A stretch of 64,000 nucleotides of DNA. It comes from Leptodontidium sp. MPI-SDFR-AT-0119 (Eukaryota; Ascomycota; Leotiomycetes; Helotiales; Leptodontidiaceae). Below, piece by piece: positions 33,961 through 45,523 of this stretch (positions are counted from its first letter, which is position 1; every line of letters begins with the position of its first letter). The stretch spans positions 1,302,001 through 1,366,000 of the forward strand of contig JAHLEZ010000011.1 in assembly GCA_020726505.1 (NCBI GenBank), in the 5' to 3' direction. The position numbers and the translations under genes are program-made. Below the pieces are notes generated by a model, which was not told the origin of the DNA, searched no databases, and saw only the letters and a program-made list of their open reading frames with translations.

Positions 33961-34703
33961 GTGTTTGTATACTGTGAATCTAGCATTGGAGGCGTTCAGG
34001 AGCGAGGCATATAGAACCAAATGACATATTTGCAACGGAAATTCAAACAGACGCAAGATATGGTGACAGGGACAACATCAGAAACGTTCTTACTTACTAC
34101 TTCGAGTCATCGAATCACATCCTCGTCCTTTGCATCATTATATCTCCTCGGGGCACACTACTCCATGTCGTCAAATAGTGTTGGACGAGTAGCTTATCAT
34201 TTACAGGACATTCTACATCCGGGAGATAAGAACATATGTATCTACACTGTCCTTGTTCCAATAAGCAATAGCCTGCCTACCTTTGTTGTCTATTTCCGAG
34301 GCGAGAGGCGAAGGCGAGACAGGGGAAGTTGGAGATAACAATAAAATAGATTGATTTGGAGAGTTCTCCGAGGACAAACTAGAAAGGTGCGACATGCAAC
34401 AAAGATATCGATAAACATGGAGATCGCAGTGTGGTTGGAGGTTTCCATTCAGGACCGTGAAATGAGCCGGGTTTATGTCGTCGTTGAATGTCGCAATTGA
34501 ATCTAGACATTGAGGTACCTCCATTGTCTAATTTATGTTTGACACATGAACAGTCATTATTGGATATTTCAACAAAGCCCAAACTTCCAAATGCTCATTT
34601 ATGAAAATACACAACAAACGGTATCATCGTACAAGTCGCCTCTTTTTCCCTTGGGACGCCCAAAATTCGATTGCTGATATTACTCGCTTTGTTATCTGCT
34701 TCT
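33961..34703. other. Intergenic region, convergent 3' flanks
   Basis: The dehydrogenase (plus) and the aldehyde dehydrogenase (minus) converge here. I see no gene or RNA in it. Confidence 0.45.
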
Positions 34704-36369
34704 TCATCGCAACCAAGAAGGCAGACCATTGTTAAACTGGTACTTCTTAGCTCCAACTGCAACGAGAAGAACGACCGCCCACCGCAACAACGCACCCTTA
34801 GCACTCGCACCGCCCAGGCCCGTCACGAATCCGACCCAGTACCCAACACCCTTGATCTCTTGACCATTCCGATCGAAGTTTGGCTTGATCTCGCTCAACT
34901 GTCTGAACTTTGCGAGCTTGCCGGCATAGGGAGGGTATCGGACGTCGATTAACTTCTCCATCCAGCCGGGAGTGGTGGTGACGGATCGACGGTGGGTAAA
35001 GGTGTCGAAAGAAGCCTTTCCTCTGTAAGCACCTTGTCCGGAGTCACCAACACCGCCGAAAGCGAGAGTTGGGATCGAGCCGTGGAAGAAGGCATCATTG
35101 ACCGAAGCACCTCCCGAAGTGACTTCGTTGAGAACTAGGACGTGTTAGTAAAGTTCTTCATACGAATCTTCAGCCAAGAGCCAAGAACGTACTCTTATTT
35201 GTTTCGTTTGGAGTACCGAAGGGGTACAGTCCTAGTGGGGTGGAATGGACGGTATTTGCGATTCGAATAGCCTCATCCACGTTATCAACAGCCAGAAGAG
35301 GCATCAAAGGACCGAACGATTCATCCACAATCATGGAGTCATTGATATCATCAACTTGAACGACAGTGATCTCAATAAAGTTCTCAGCTTCATCCATCTC
35401 CCCTCCAATTAAGATCTTGCCCCGAGAATCATCGACCATCTTCTTGATTCTGTTGAAGTGTCTGTTGTTGACAATTCTGGCATAGTCAGGGCTCGCTTTC
35501 TGCCCCTGGGGATAGAACTCCTTCAGTGCGATCTTCAGCTGCTCAATGAAAGCAGGGAGAATCTCCTTCTCGACCATGATGTAATTTTGGCTGATGCAAA
35601 CTTGCCCGGCATTGAGGAGCTTGCCCCATATCAGACGACGGGCAGCCAAGCGTGGGTCGGCGTTCTTGGTGACGATGGCCGGGTTGCGACCTCCAAGCTC
35701 AAGGCAAACAGGAGTAAGGGTCTCAGCGGCCTTCTTCGCAATGATCGTTCCAACTTGAGAGTTTCCAGTATAGAAGATCTTATTCCACTTTTCATTCAGG
35801 AGGGCAGTGGTCTCTGGAATGCCGCCATTGATGACAGCATAAGCGCTTGGATCCAGGTATTCCTCGATAATCTTCTTCATGACCATAGCGGCGTTTGGAG
35901 ATACCTCGGATGGCTTCAAAACAGCAGTGCAGCCGGCAGAAATTGCACCAATCAAGGGGCCGAGTGACAATTGGACGGGGAAATTGTATGCGCCAATGAT
36001 CAAAACAGTTCCGAGGGGTTCCTTCCTGATCCTTGGGTTCAAGAGACTGTTTGTGAGAGGGATATCCGGTGCCGATTCATCCTTCATCCACTTTTCTAAG
36101 TTCTTGGTAACAAACATAATGTCATTCTTGCACCAGTCAATCTCAGAGAGGAAGGTCTCGAAGACTGGCTTTCCGAGATCCAACTTGCAAGCTTCGACCA
36201 GTGCATCTGAGTAATCGACAATACCCCAGTAGAGCTTCCGGAGCTGAACTAATCGGTAGGAAATCGGCTTTGTCTTCTGTGATCGAAAGGTGGTCTGGCA
36301 AAGGTTGACTGTGCTCGAGATAGCCTCGACGGGCGTGGCCTCGAACGGCGCGATCTTTACAGAAGCCAT
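34704..36369 (-). CDS. HFD1: Membrane-anchored fatty aldehyde dehydrogenase
   Basis: Exons complement(34704..35134, 35193..36369) encode 535 residues. The 58-nt intron has a GTACGT donor. The protein is an ALDH3-type enzyme oxidising medium/long-chain aldehydes. Landmarks are LGTVLIIGAYNFPVQLSLGP (NAD-binding start), VLKPSEVSPNAA, FYTGNSQVGTIIAKKAA, the catalytic Glu in VCLELGGRNPAIV and the catalytic Cys in NAGQVCISQNYIMV. The tail ends with a hydrophobic helix (GALLRWAVVLLVAVGAKKYQF), the C-terminal membrane anchor seen in yeast Hfd1 and mammalian ALDH3A2. The gene symbol is by family resemblance. The start is ATG 36369; the leader upstream may contain an intron. Confidence 0.88.
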
Positions 36370-37591
36370 GGTGTATGAAAGCTACAATGAAACATGTCAG
36401 CAGGCGTCCAGACAGAGGATTGTATGGATTGTATGTAAATATAGTAGAAATGCGGGGTAAGGTTTTGTAATATGCAGAGTAAGACGCCGCCGAGCTCCAC
36501 CGCTTGCATGTGCTCGAGTAAGAAGCTGGCATGCACAAAGATATTATAGAGAAGATGAATGAATGAATACTGCAGAATGACTTACAAGTAGTAGGGTGTC
36601 AGGGACGTTTCCAGAGTCAGTTTAGGTGCTTCTGTCGTCGTTCTTCGGGCGGTTGAGGGGAATGGGTGCTGGGCCGTGAGTGAGCAGCACCAGCAAGCTG
36701 TCAGAGTTATAAAGAGAGGGAGGCAGCTGTCAGTGAGTGATGGGGCAAAGCGCGCTGCGGGTTACTGCATGTAATATGGCCACTGTGAGTCTGCTCGGAA
36801 TTGGGTGAGAGTGAGGGGATGCGAGGTGAAGTGAGGCTGGTTATACAGAGAAGGACGGATTGAAACTGGAATTGTTTGTCTGAGGGGGAGAGGGAGGGTT
36901 GATTGATGGTGGTGGTGTGAAGGCTCGAGCGAGAAGAAGACCTGCCTGCAGCAGCTCACACAAGCCAGCCGAGGTTCAATTGGCCCTCGCCTACGGTACG
37001 GTACTTACTTGGCTGCACCAGTGGCATTACAGTACCGTACAACCCCTTACTATGGAGATTTGCCCAGCCTCCAGTCAGTCCATTCCAGTGCAGAGCACTG
37101 CTGCATCTGCACTCCTGAATCGACTGCGGGGCAATGAATAGGCCGAACGCCACTAACGGCGACGGCGACGGCGACCCAGAATCGCGGACCCGGCTGCAGT
37201 GAGGCCGATTCCATGTCCCAGATACGGATATACCTAGGTACACATGGACATTTTAACCGATCTAACCGATTGACCAGGAGGTCGCGTGCGGAGGTTTCGT
37301 GAAGTAGTAGTGGGTAAGAAAGTAGATGCACAGTACAGTAAGAGACAGTCAGATGGTATCTTAAAGGGGCAACCTCAATCTGCCTTGGAAGAGAGTGCCA
37401 TGCATGCTATTGGAAGAAATGGCCTAGGAGCAAGCAATATCTGAACAAGAGAGCCGGTGATGCTAACATACTCTAGAACCTGGCTCTATTTCGACGTATT
37501 TGTACATTGGGAGACCATATATCACTCTTGTACAATAAGGTATTCGTACAATTCCTCCATCCCCTTTCCTCTACCTCCTTCCCCTCCTTGA
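36370..37591. other. Promoter/leader of the aldehyde dehydrogenase and intergenic sequence
   Basis: There are 1.2 kb without a supported gene. A GGCGACGGCGACGGCGACC triplet patch occurs at 37156-37174 and GGTACGGTAC at 36995-37004. The left part should hold the aldehyde dehydrogenase promoter, and the right end is the 3' flank of the mS35 gene. Confidence 0.45.
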
Positions 37592-38784
37592 CTACCGCCT
37601 GACTGCTACTTTCTTACCCTTTCCTCTCCCCATCATCACAGGCTCAGGTAGAGCTTCAGGCAGAGATATCTTTTGCCTCAGTTCCTCCTCAATCTGCTTG
37701 ATGCCATCTATCAACTGGCCAGTGATCTCCTTTTGCTGATCCTTCGATATCATGGCTTGACGGTATTGGTGCAACTCTTGCTTTCGGGCTTCTGTCAATG
37801 CCCACTCCTTTGGGAACTGCGGCTTCGCCTTGAAATGGTGGTGCCTCGTGTCCAACGGGATGTCCTCGAAAGTATCGGTTGGATCCTATGATAGTTAGAC
37901 ATGATTTTCTCCGAACAGCGGAAAGAAGCTCACTCTTGCTTCTTTGAGAAGTGATCCCACCACATCTCCCAGATATCGCTTGTTCTGAGCTTGAGTCTCG
38001 AACATCTCGCAGCTCATCTTGACCACGTCCGTCTCTGGGTTATATCGCACTCCTGCCAATTTCCTGAGCTTATCCATTTGTACCTTCGTTAGGCGTGGCA
38101 TATCAGCCGGGGAGAATTCGAGAACGACTTTCTTCTCTGCTGGATGTTGTTCGCCCATATAGGAAGTGTATCTGAATCGCAGAGGCATATCCCGGGTCGG
38201 CGGTTGAAATGGCTTTGCCAGCTCTATTATATCATCAGCAGGAGTCCCAACAGGCTCGAATGATGCCCGAAACATGAGCACAACATACTGGATAGTAGAG
38301 GCATCTCCCATGCAACTAATCGGGCATAATGTCTCATCTCCCGATGTTGCTCCAGCTCTCCATGTGCAAGGGAATTGATATCATCATCGTCGTCCTCCAT
38401 GGTGTATTCATCTTCCCAAGGCTCGGCCTCGCCCATGTTCATGAAGGTCTCCTTCAGCTTTCTCCTCCGTTGAGTTGCGAGTTCCCATGGTCTGTGTTTG
38501 GAATCGAGTTTCTGCTTGACGGCATCCCACTCATCCCCTTTGGAGCCCGCCGCTCTTACCGCGTCGATCTCCTTATCCGTCTCTAATAATGCTGCTGCTT
38601 GAGGGCTTCCACTCTTCCTGGCTTTCGTGAGACCGGTTTTGACGCGGTTGGTCCTCTTCGATCGAGGAAAGGTGGTCGAGAAAGCCCTCCCGGTCCCAAT
38701 TGAGTTTGTTGCATATCGGAATGGTGTTTGGCTACATAGACAGCTCCTTGCCGTTGAGCGGACGCCTTGCAGAGCCGTTGCCAT
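37592..38784 (-). CDS. RSM24: Mitochondrial small-subunit ribosomal protein mS35
   Basis: Exons complement(37592..37885, 37934..38223, 38289..38784) encode 359 residues. Introns are 48 and 65 nt. The protein starts MATALQGVRSTARSCLC, an Arg/Ser-rich mitochondrial targeting sequence. It carries the conserved block AKPFQPPTRDMPLRFRYTSY, VVLEFSPADMPRLTKVQMDK, and LRKLAGVRYNPETDVVKMSC followed by QAQNKRYLGD. This is the S24/S35 domain of the mitoribosomal small subunit (yeast Rsm24). The spliced junction MPLL-S-K-LAKPFQPP supports the first intron. The gene is divergent from ALG13. Confidence 0.92.
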
Positions 38785-39161
38785 GATCTGCGATCTTGTC
38801 GTCGTTCTCTGGTTTCCAGCAACAAAATTACCAAGTGAAGCTAAAATCGTAGAACCGGGTCTCGGATAATCCCGCACCTCCGTGACTCTAAAATCGTGTT
38901 CTGTTCCTAATCCATTAACCACCCCTAATGTGATTCCCCGACTTATTTGCGCCCAAGCCCGCTTGTTTGTGTATTAACTAGGAAACTTAATACAGCTGTT
39001 TATCGGGAAACATCCTATTCGGTAGAACTCATTCTCTACACAAGTTTACAGCTCAAGCGGGAGAGAAAAGACAAACCAGCCACTTCACAAGTCTCAACCG
39101 CTCACTGCCCTTGGTTAACTGGACACTATTATCACACTTTAATATCACGGGCAATGGGAAG
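38785..39161. promoter_or_regulatory. Bidirectional promoter, mS35 / ALG13
   Basis: 377 bp separate the two start codons. No other feature is seen, so the stretch presumably serves both genes. Confidence 0.4.
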
Positions 39162-39869
39162 ATGATTAAGGAATGTTTTATCACCACTGGTGCGACAGCA
39201 AAGTTCACCGAGCTCATTCAAGCAGCCCTCTCCCCAGAATGTCTCCAGGCATTTGTGGATAACGGCTTCACACGACTTAATTTCCAATGCGGCGAGTCCA
39301 TGTCAGCTTTCGAGGAGCTGAAACCTACAGATACACGAGGACTGGAGATACACGGATTTGGCTTCAATAAGAATGGCCTTACTAAGGAGATGCGGGCTTG
39401 TCAGGAGAAGGAGAGTGTTTCGAGGAGGGGTCTCGTGATTTGCCATGCTGGTAAGTCACTTCTCCTGCACAGGCTTTGTGGCTCTGGATAACGATGTGAA
39501 AATAGGCGCTGGCACAATTCTAGATGCCATGAGATTAGCTGTCCCATTGGTTGTAGTGCCAAACTCTTCACTGCTGGACAACCATCAAGAAGAACTAGCT
39601 GCTGAGTTGGAAACGCAAGGGTATGCTACGAAGGCAGATATCCGGTAAGCTCCATCTTGCCTCCTGTCTGGCACGATGCACGTATAAGACACGAGTCGAT
39701 TTTTGAGTACCAAATAAAATGCTGACGTTACTCTAGAAATCTGGCGGAGGCAATTGCAAAAGCTTGTAAAAAGGAAGAAAAGGCTTGGGGTGGTCACAAC
39801 ACTAGCTTTGCTGCTATTGTGGACAATGTTGTTGGATACGAAGACGATGTTCGTGCTCAGCTGGATTGA
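39162..39869 (+). CDS. ALG13: UDP-GlcNAc transferase subunit Alg13
   Basis: Exons 39162..39450, 39506..39644 and 39737..39869 encode 186 residues. Alg13 is the cytosolic catalytic subunit that pairs with membrane protein Alg14 to add the second GlcNAc to dolichol-PP-GlcNAc in N-glycan assembly. Landmarks are [20 protein letters not shown] (N-terminal loop), [20 protein letters not shown] (GT28-type UDP-GlcNAc-binding site, created by the first splice) and [20 protein letters not shown]. Introns are 55 and 92 nt with GTAAGT and GTAAGC donors. An upstream in-frame TTG is not needed; ATG 39162 gives the normal start. Confidence 0.95.
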
Positions 39870-40726
39870 TTTGGATTTATGGTTGGGTTATTGCGAGGAG
39901 TTCTGGTCTGGTTGTTTTTGGATCGCTGTATCATTTGTGGTATGGAAATGGACGGTTTCTCGGTCGCCGTGAGAGCCTCGTACGATACGCCGAATAGTTT
40001 CATCTTTAGTCGTCTGCTTACCTTCCGAAGACCTGTTTAATGCCGCATTTATATCACCAAGAAGGCTAAGAAGGCCCATCCCATCAGCTTACCTTCATTG
40101 TACGGAGCAATGCTCCAAAAGAGGAAGTCCAATAACTGATTCTCTACAGCGTATTACCTCACCAATCAAAGGCCGAGTGGAGAAATACTACTCCGAATAC
40201 CCCACGATGAGTGACGATGATGAGTGGCCGGGTTTCCGATATGAAATTATACAACAGTCGAAAGTCCCTCCAGTCGACTAAGCTCTTTCCCAAAGTTACC
40301 TGTCGCAACCATTCCCCGGTATCACCTTTGGTTGTGAGATTATGTTGCAGGTGATGCCGGCTAGGACGAAAATGATTCGTCAAACGGCTTTCTTGCCATT
40401 CTTTGAGCCCTTGGGGTCATGAAAGTTGTCAGCTTACTCTGCAAGCTTCAAAATCTTAGGTTCAGCGGAGTACGTACAATTCGCAGCTAAACTTGTGACT
40501 GGTGTACTCGTGTGAAGCCGAGCGTCGTTGGCCAATCAGTTATCGGTATTTCCTCCTTGCTGTATCAGGCTAGTGTTCCTTTGAGCAACCTCATATGTAT
40601 TTAAGGAAGCCACATCTGCGTTTCGGAAGTTCAAACTTTTGACACAACTGTTGAAGTAAACAAGTGTCCGTGGTGTTTTTGTTTATTTTAGAAAAAAACA
40701 GTCCAGTTGACCATAACTAGAGCAAT
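39870..40726. other. Intergenic region
   Basis: 857 bp hold no gene I can support. A minus-strand frame at 40159-40383 has no recognisable features. Confidence 0.4.
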
Positions 40727-41650
40727 ATGGCCATTGCACCAGGTTTTGAAATCAGTGAAGCCTCCAAGGAGGAGATGGCGGAAGTGTTCCAGGTCAGCAT
40801 GTTCTTTTTGATTCCTGTACCAGAAATCCAAGTCCTAGTAGAATGTTTCAAATGACCGAGACTCCGGACGTTCGTCATAATATTGAACATCGGCTCAGGA
40901 TAAAGCTAATACAATATTTTGCTAGGTACTGATTGCAGCCTATTCCAGCGACGAGGTCTGGTTCCAAGTCTTCAAGAACTGCAAGCAGGAAGACATCCAC
41001 CCCTGGATCATGGAAAACTTGAATCCAAGGTGGACGATGCCAGATATTAAGACTTTCAAAGTCACAGATCTTTCGACAGGGTATTTAGTTTCCGTCCCGA
41101 AATTCCACATTGGACATCAAGAAGTCACTGCTGACTTTTCGCATTAGGAAAATCGCAGCCTGGACAGCCTTGGAATATCCCTGGAAGTACATCCCAGAAA
41201 TGGATGCGGAGCACAGAGGCCATGCTTTGAGTGAGGACTTGCCCCCAGCTCTCGAAGGCATGAATATGGAGGCTTTGATCGAGTTCTTCATAAGTTTAAC
41301 GGATTCGAAGAATCATGGATGGGATCCCGAGCAGGATTACCGTAACTTCTCTACCCCATATTAGGAGTACAGCCTATATCTGACTATATTTTCTAGATCG
41401 AAAGGGCACGATGGTCCATCCCGATTACCAGAAGAAAGGGTTCGGCACAGAGCTCACCAAGCACTGTAATGCCATCTCAGATAAGAGTGGTGATAGGACT
41501 TGGGTTCCAGCAAGGCCGACTTCTGTGAACATGTTCAGGAAGAACGGATTCAAGGACATCGGATCTGTGGATGCACATTTGGAGAAATGGGGAGGTCCAC
41601 GGGATAAGAGCATCACTTGGACGCTTTTACGAAACGCAAATTCTTCATGA
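40727..41650 (+). CDS. GNAT-family N-acetyltransferase
   Basis: Exons 40727..40792, 40926..41080, 41148..41341 and 41397..41650 encode 222 residues. The fold landmarks are an N-terminal strand-helix (FEISEASKEEMAEVFQVLIA), IAAWTALEYPWKY (central strand), and the acetyl-CoA loop MVHPDYQKKGFGTELTKHC, which has the R/Q-x-x-G-x-G/A signature in the form QKKGFG. The C-terminal strand pair WVPARPTSVNMFRKNGFKDI follows. Introns are 133, 67 and 55 nt. This is a typical fungal single-domain GNAT; the acceptor is unknown. Confidence 0.85.
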
Positions 41651-41795
41651 GTGCAGTTGGGAGTCGCCTGGATGATGTGGGACGAATGTATGTTCAAATA
41701 TCTTGCATGCATTTGGTTCTAGTTCTAGCTGCTGCTGCTCCTTTACTGCCGTTCGCGGTCCTAGCGAAGGGAACTCCGGCCCCAGGAGCAAGTGA

Positions 41796-42594
41796 TTAGA
41801 GTCTCAACCTTCCCAGTCTCACATCCCGTGAAGATGGTTCATCCGCCCGCTCAACACTGACCATTAGCTGAAGGATCGAGCCACTGCAAACATTACAGCT
41901 CAGCAGCGAACGTCCTTCATCCTTAAGAACCTTGCCGTTAAATCGTAAATCTGTCTCCAGTAAGGGATCCTTCTGTCTCCTGGACAGTTGATTTGATCTG
42001 ATGAACAGTTGAATATGGGTTTGCATCCAAGGTTATGATATCCTCACCGAAGATCTTGATAAAGATCTGACGTGTATTGTAGATATTTCCGATAGTCTTT
42101 TTGCTAACAGCTAGGACCAAAAACACGAGGGACATGTTGGAGATTCCGGACTCGTTGATTGTGCTGCTATTAACTAAGATTTCGCTTTTGAATAGAAGGC
42201 GCTGTTGGTGAAGAGGAGTTCCTAGAGCGTCGCGAATCTGGAGTTTGACGTTGGAAGTGGTTGTTTCTGGGCTGACAGTAAGGGGGGGCGATATCTCCAG
42301 AGAGGGATCTGACAATGATTTCCATTTTGAAGTCATTGTTGAAGTAGTGTAGCGCAGAGAGAGGAGTGGTGGAGTAGGACGAGTGGTGCCCCAGCGCACA
42401 ATAAGAAGGGTCTGAAAAGCGAAGACGAAGAGACAGTTAAAGAATGCTGCTGATATTTGTAGTCGAGAAAGGAAGGCTCGTTGAGAAACGGCTAGTATGT
42501 GTAATTCATTTTGAATATACTGAAACCAGTTGGGACGTGTAAGTGGCCTTGAGCACGCAGGACAATAACGAGTTGAGATTTCTCTTGCCTCCAT
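41796..42594 (-). pseudogene. Tandem ubiquitin-like protein with a frame break
   Basis: The minus strand encodes two degenerate ubiquitin-like domains. The first is about 42145-42310: TTTSNVKLQIRDALGTPLHQ, then QRLLFKSEI and MSLVFLVLAV, compare ubiquitin [20 protein letters not shown]. The second begins RQIFIKIFGEDIITLDANPY, STVHQIKSTVQETEG. It then loses frame near 41940-41955 (stop TAA at 41938-41940). Its remaining half, LRFNGKVLKDEGRSLLSC and SGSILQLMVSV, is in the next frame. No terminal Gly-Gly is present. The best candidate start is ATG 42594, but the first 70 residues look unlike ubiquitin. It could be a decayed gene or carry an assembly indel. Confidence 0.55.
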
Positions 42595-42636
42595 TGTGGA
42601 AGTCAAAACGTTCAGTCATTCTCCCATAGAATAGAA

Positions 42637-43017
42637 TCACGCTGTGCCCGCGCCTAGGGACAACAACCAGCACAGCCGTGCAAGATCATTATGTGATGCT
42701 TCGTCGAGGTCAAGGACATGCTTGATCGGTAGCCATTCCAACGGATCCATGAGAGGAGCTTGGATTTGAAGGATGATCTGAACAGTCTGTACTCTCATAT
42801 AAATATCCCCGAGGATGTCTCTGGCTATCTCTTCAGCCTTCAGCTGTGCTTCTTGTGATGCTGTGTATCGGTTCGCGCGGTTTTTGCTGTAACCTGAGAA
42901 TTGTTGTTTGGCCCATGAAGATCCCATTTTCGTACTTGGAGTGAGGTAGGGAACAAATAGCAGTTGCACGAGAATGGCAGAACTTGTCACCTTCAGTGCT
43001 TCGCTAGCGAAGATCAT
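42637..43017 (-). CDS. Hypothetical protein, doubtful
   Basis: An open frame of 126 residues starts at ATG 43017 (MIFASEALKVTSSAILVQLL) and could start earlier through an intron. The middle is polar (SSWAKQQFSGYSKNRANRYT), and the C-terminus is Leu-rich (NDLARLCWLLSLGAGTA). I recognise no domain. It lies 43 bp upstream of the ubiquitin-like frame on the same strand and may be its missing 5' part. Confidence that it is a separate gene is low. Confidence 0.3.
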   Translation of the reverse strand: MIFASEALKVTSSAILVQLLFVPYLTPSTKMGSSWAKQQFSGYSKNRANRYTASQEAQLKAEEIARDILGDIYMRVQTVQIILQIQAPLMDPLEWLPIKHVLDLDEASHNDLARLCWLLSLGAGTA

Positions 43018-43360
43018 CCTTAAAAAGGACGAATAGTTGGTTGGGCGGAGCAGACAAACGTAAGTATCAACAATTTCAGGGCGTCTTGGAGAAGGGAATA
43101 CTGTGGGATTCACAAAACGTTATCAAAGAGAGACGAGAAACACTGACTAGTCTCTCAGCTCTTGCGAATCCAGTACTAGTCATCGTGACTCCGAACTAAA
43201 TCCGATTAAATTACTTCAGTCAAATATAAAAACTTGAGGTCCGAATACAACAGAAAACTACCACTTGGTAGCGTCGTGAAAGACAGGCAGGACTTAGGGG
43301 CTCAAAACATGCGGAGGGAGCCAAAACCACACAAAAGGAAGTATTATTCTAGTACATATT
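43018..43360. other. Intergenic region
   Basis: 343 bp of sequence; it includes the 3' flank of the Mic12-like gene on the right. I see nothing specific. Confidence 0.4.
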
Positions 43361-44372
43361 TTACACACCCCGGAGTCGAGTGTTGTCCCTTGCATCGATA
43401 GGCATATAGCGATCTGCAAGAGCCTCCTCTACCGACTTCTCATGGAAAGTAGGTTGCTCGTACCTCTCATGAAGAGCCTTCTCAACGGCCGAAGAATGGC
43501 TCAAGCCAGCAGATTGCGCTTTTGATTCAATCTTCTCAGTTGCAAGTCCAACAGCCGCTTGTGCCTTGCCAATAGCTTCCTTACCCTTCTCAATGCCCTT
43601 GCTCACGGCGTCCCTGACAGCTCCACGAGCCGCATCGATAGTACCTCCGCTGTGCTTGACTGACTCCGCAGCGTCATGAGCCCCAGATTTGGCGTTCGCA
43701 CCGACTCTCTCTGTCTTCGCAGTCACCGCATCTCGAGCATCTCCAGCCTTCGCTTCAGCCTGAGACAGCTTCTCTTTTGCAGCAGCAGAAATCTTGCTTG
43801 CCCCCTCCTTGGCCTCGGCACCAGCCCGCTCAGTTCCCTGGACAGTCTTCGCAGCAGCCCCGTCGATTCCAACAGCGGCTTGATCTGCACCCTTCCTGGC
43901 AGCTGCTTTGCTCCTGTCAACAGCTTCTTGGACTTTAGGCCCAGCTGCCTTTTCTGCCTCCTCAATGCCTTCCCTTGACTTCTGTAGTCCGCCTCCTAGT
44001 AGCCGTGCAGCAGTTCCCTCCATGCTCTCTCTCACATTGTTCCAATCCGTCCGCTGCACCAACCGCACAGCATTCTCGACCTCGGAATTCCATCTGTCCT
44101 TTGCGGCTTCGACTAACGTGCTCCGCTCTTCGCGTGCGAGCTCTGCACGACTTTGTGGAGGTGGGAGAGGTGTTGGGTTGAGGAGCCGCTCAAGTACGAA
44201 AGCTTGAGATCTGAGAGCTTCGCCTTGAACACGTCGATTCCGTTCATGGGCTAGAACTGTGAGGTATGCAATTCCCAATGTCAAGGTCACACCTCCGGTC
44301 TATCATCTGTGAGCTGCAACCCGGCGCAATGGGCCATATCCAAGGACTTACGAAACCGGTTGTGAAGCCCAT
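43361..44372 (-). CDS. MICOS subunit Mic12 / Aim5-like protein
   Basis: Exons complement(43361..44299, 44352..44372) encode 319 residues. The seven-codon first exon MGFTTGF joins TGGVTLTLGIAYLTVLAHER to form one N-terminal membrane helix, as in the fungal Mic12/Aim5 family that helps Mic10 form cristae junctions. After it come RNRRVQGEALRSQAFVLERL and a conserved W region (AAKDRWNSEVENAVRLVQRT). The rest is an Ala/Lys/Glu-rich repetitive helix (KEGASKISAAAKEKLSQAEA, AKAGDARDAVTAKTERVGAN) resembling LEA/apolipoprotein-type amphipathic repeats. That long repeat makes it larger than the yeast protein. The 52-nt intron uses GTAAGT. The gene is divergent from bL17m. Confidence 0.75.
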
Positions 44373-44686
44373 GATTCCTTATATAAGTTGCGCTCGCAGC
44401 GCTGGAACTCGTAGAATGGCTCTTGGATCCAATTTTATGAACAGGACAATTCCAATTGGGATGGTGGAAGCTCTAAAGAGCTTGGAGACAGAGAGCCACC
44501 AGGGGTTGACGTTGTTGAGGTGGTGGTCCGGTTGAGCCTCCTAGCGAAATTTTGATCGCGGGAGATCTCCAACCTCGCATCTACACAGACAGCTACCGCC
44601 GTGCTAAAAGGAGCTCCAGCAACACCTTCCACATCCACGCCCATTGATCCTCGAAACCCTGTAGTCTACGGGCGTGATATTACAAT
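44373..44686. promoter_or_regulatory. Bidirectional promoter, MIC12-like / bL17m
   Basis: 314 bp separate the two start codons; both genes encode mitochondrial proteins. No further elements were identified. Confidence 0.4.
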
Positions 44687-45409
44687 ATGGCAGGAGGACA
44701 TATGGTGAGTTGAACCCGGGGAAATGGCCACAGCTGCAGCACAGGGTGGAATAAACTGACATGACCATCCAGAAATATCGCCATTTGGGCCGCAAATCTT
44801 CCCACAGACAAGCCCTGCTCCGAAACTTGGTCACCAGTTTATTCACACATGAGAGTATATCGACGACATATCCTAAAGCCAAGGAGGCGCAAAAACTGGC
44901 AGAGAAGCTCATTACACTGGGGAAGAAAAATACAGAAGCTAGCAAAAGGAGGGCCCTGAGCATATTCTACGTATGTCTCCTGCTCAAATCGTGGCTTCAA
45001 AGTTATTATTTCGGGGTTTGCAAGATGCTGATGGTTCTAGACACCACATGAGCTCCTCCCCAAGCTTTTTGGACCGCTGCGAGAACGATACGCCGAGAGA
45101 CCGGGTGGCTATACACGAGTGCTTCGAATCGAATCATTGAAGCCAGATCACGCACCATCAGCGATATTAGAGCTTGTGGATGGACCCAAGGATATGAGGT
45201 TTGCCATGACTGCGAGGACGATAGCGAGGCAGAGATCAGAGGGCTTGGAGTCGAACGAGATGACTTTACGGAACGTTCAGAAAGTTACACGGTACAGGCA
45301 GGGTGGAAAGGAGGAACTGGAGAAGATGGTAGCAAAAATGAGTACTCTAGAGGTGAAGGAGAGAGATGATGCTGCGAGTGAGGAGGCAAGATGGGGTGGA
45401 AAAGTGTAG
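44687..45409 (+). CDS. MRPL8: Mitochondrial large-subunit ribosomal protein bL17m
   Basis: Exons 44687..44704, 44773..44970 and 45041..45409 encode 194 residues. The 18-nt first exon (MAGGHM) joins KYRHLGRKSSHRQALLRNLV, the L17 signature, followed by TSLFTHESISTTYPKAKEAQ and AEKLITLGKK. The third exon carries TPHELLPKLFGPLRERYAER and GGYTRVLRIE. The bacterial L17 homologue lines the peptide tunnel exit of the large subunit; the fungal protein has an added C-terminal charged tail. Introns are 68 and 70 nt with GTGAGT and GTATGT donors. Confidence 0.95.
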
Positions 45410-45523
45410 GATTGATGTATAGGACGGATATTGTACTACTACGAGGAACGGATGTACAGCATTGCATGGGCTGGCGTTTCTCAGATATAGAGCTCCCTGT
45501 ATGAGAAGCATGGTACTATTATT

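Noticed and set aside
40159..40383. Minus-strand 74-residue frame
   Set aside because: No domain, no splice support and no codon pattern beyond chance.
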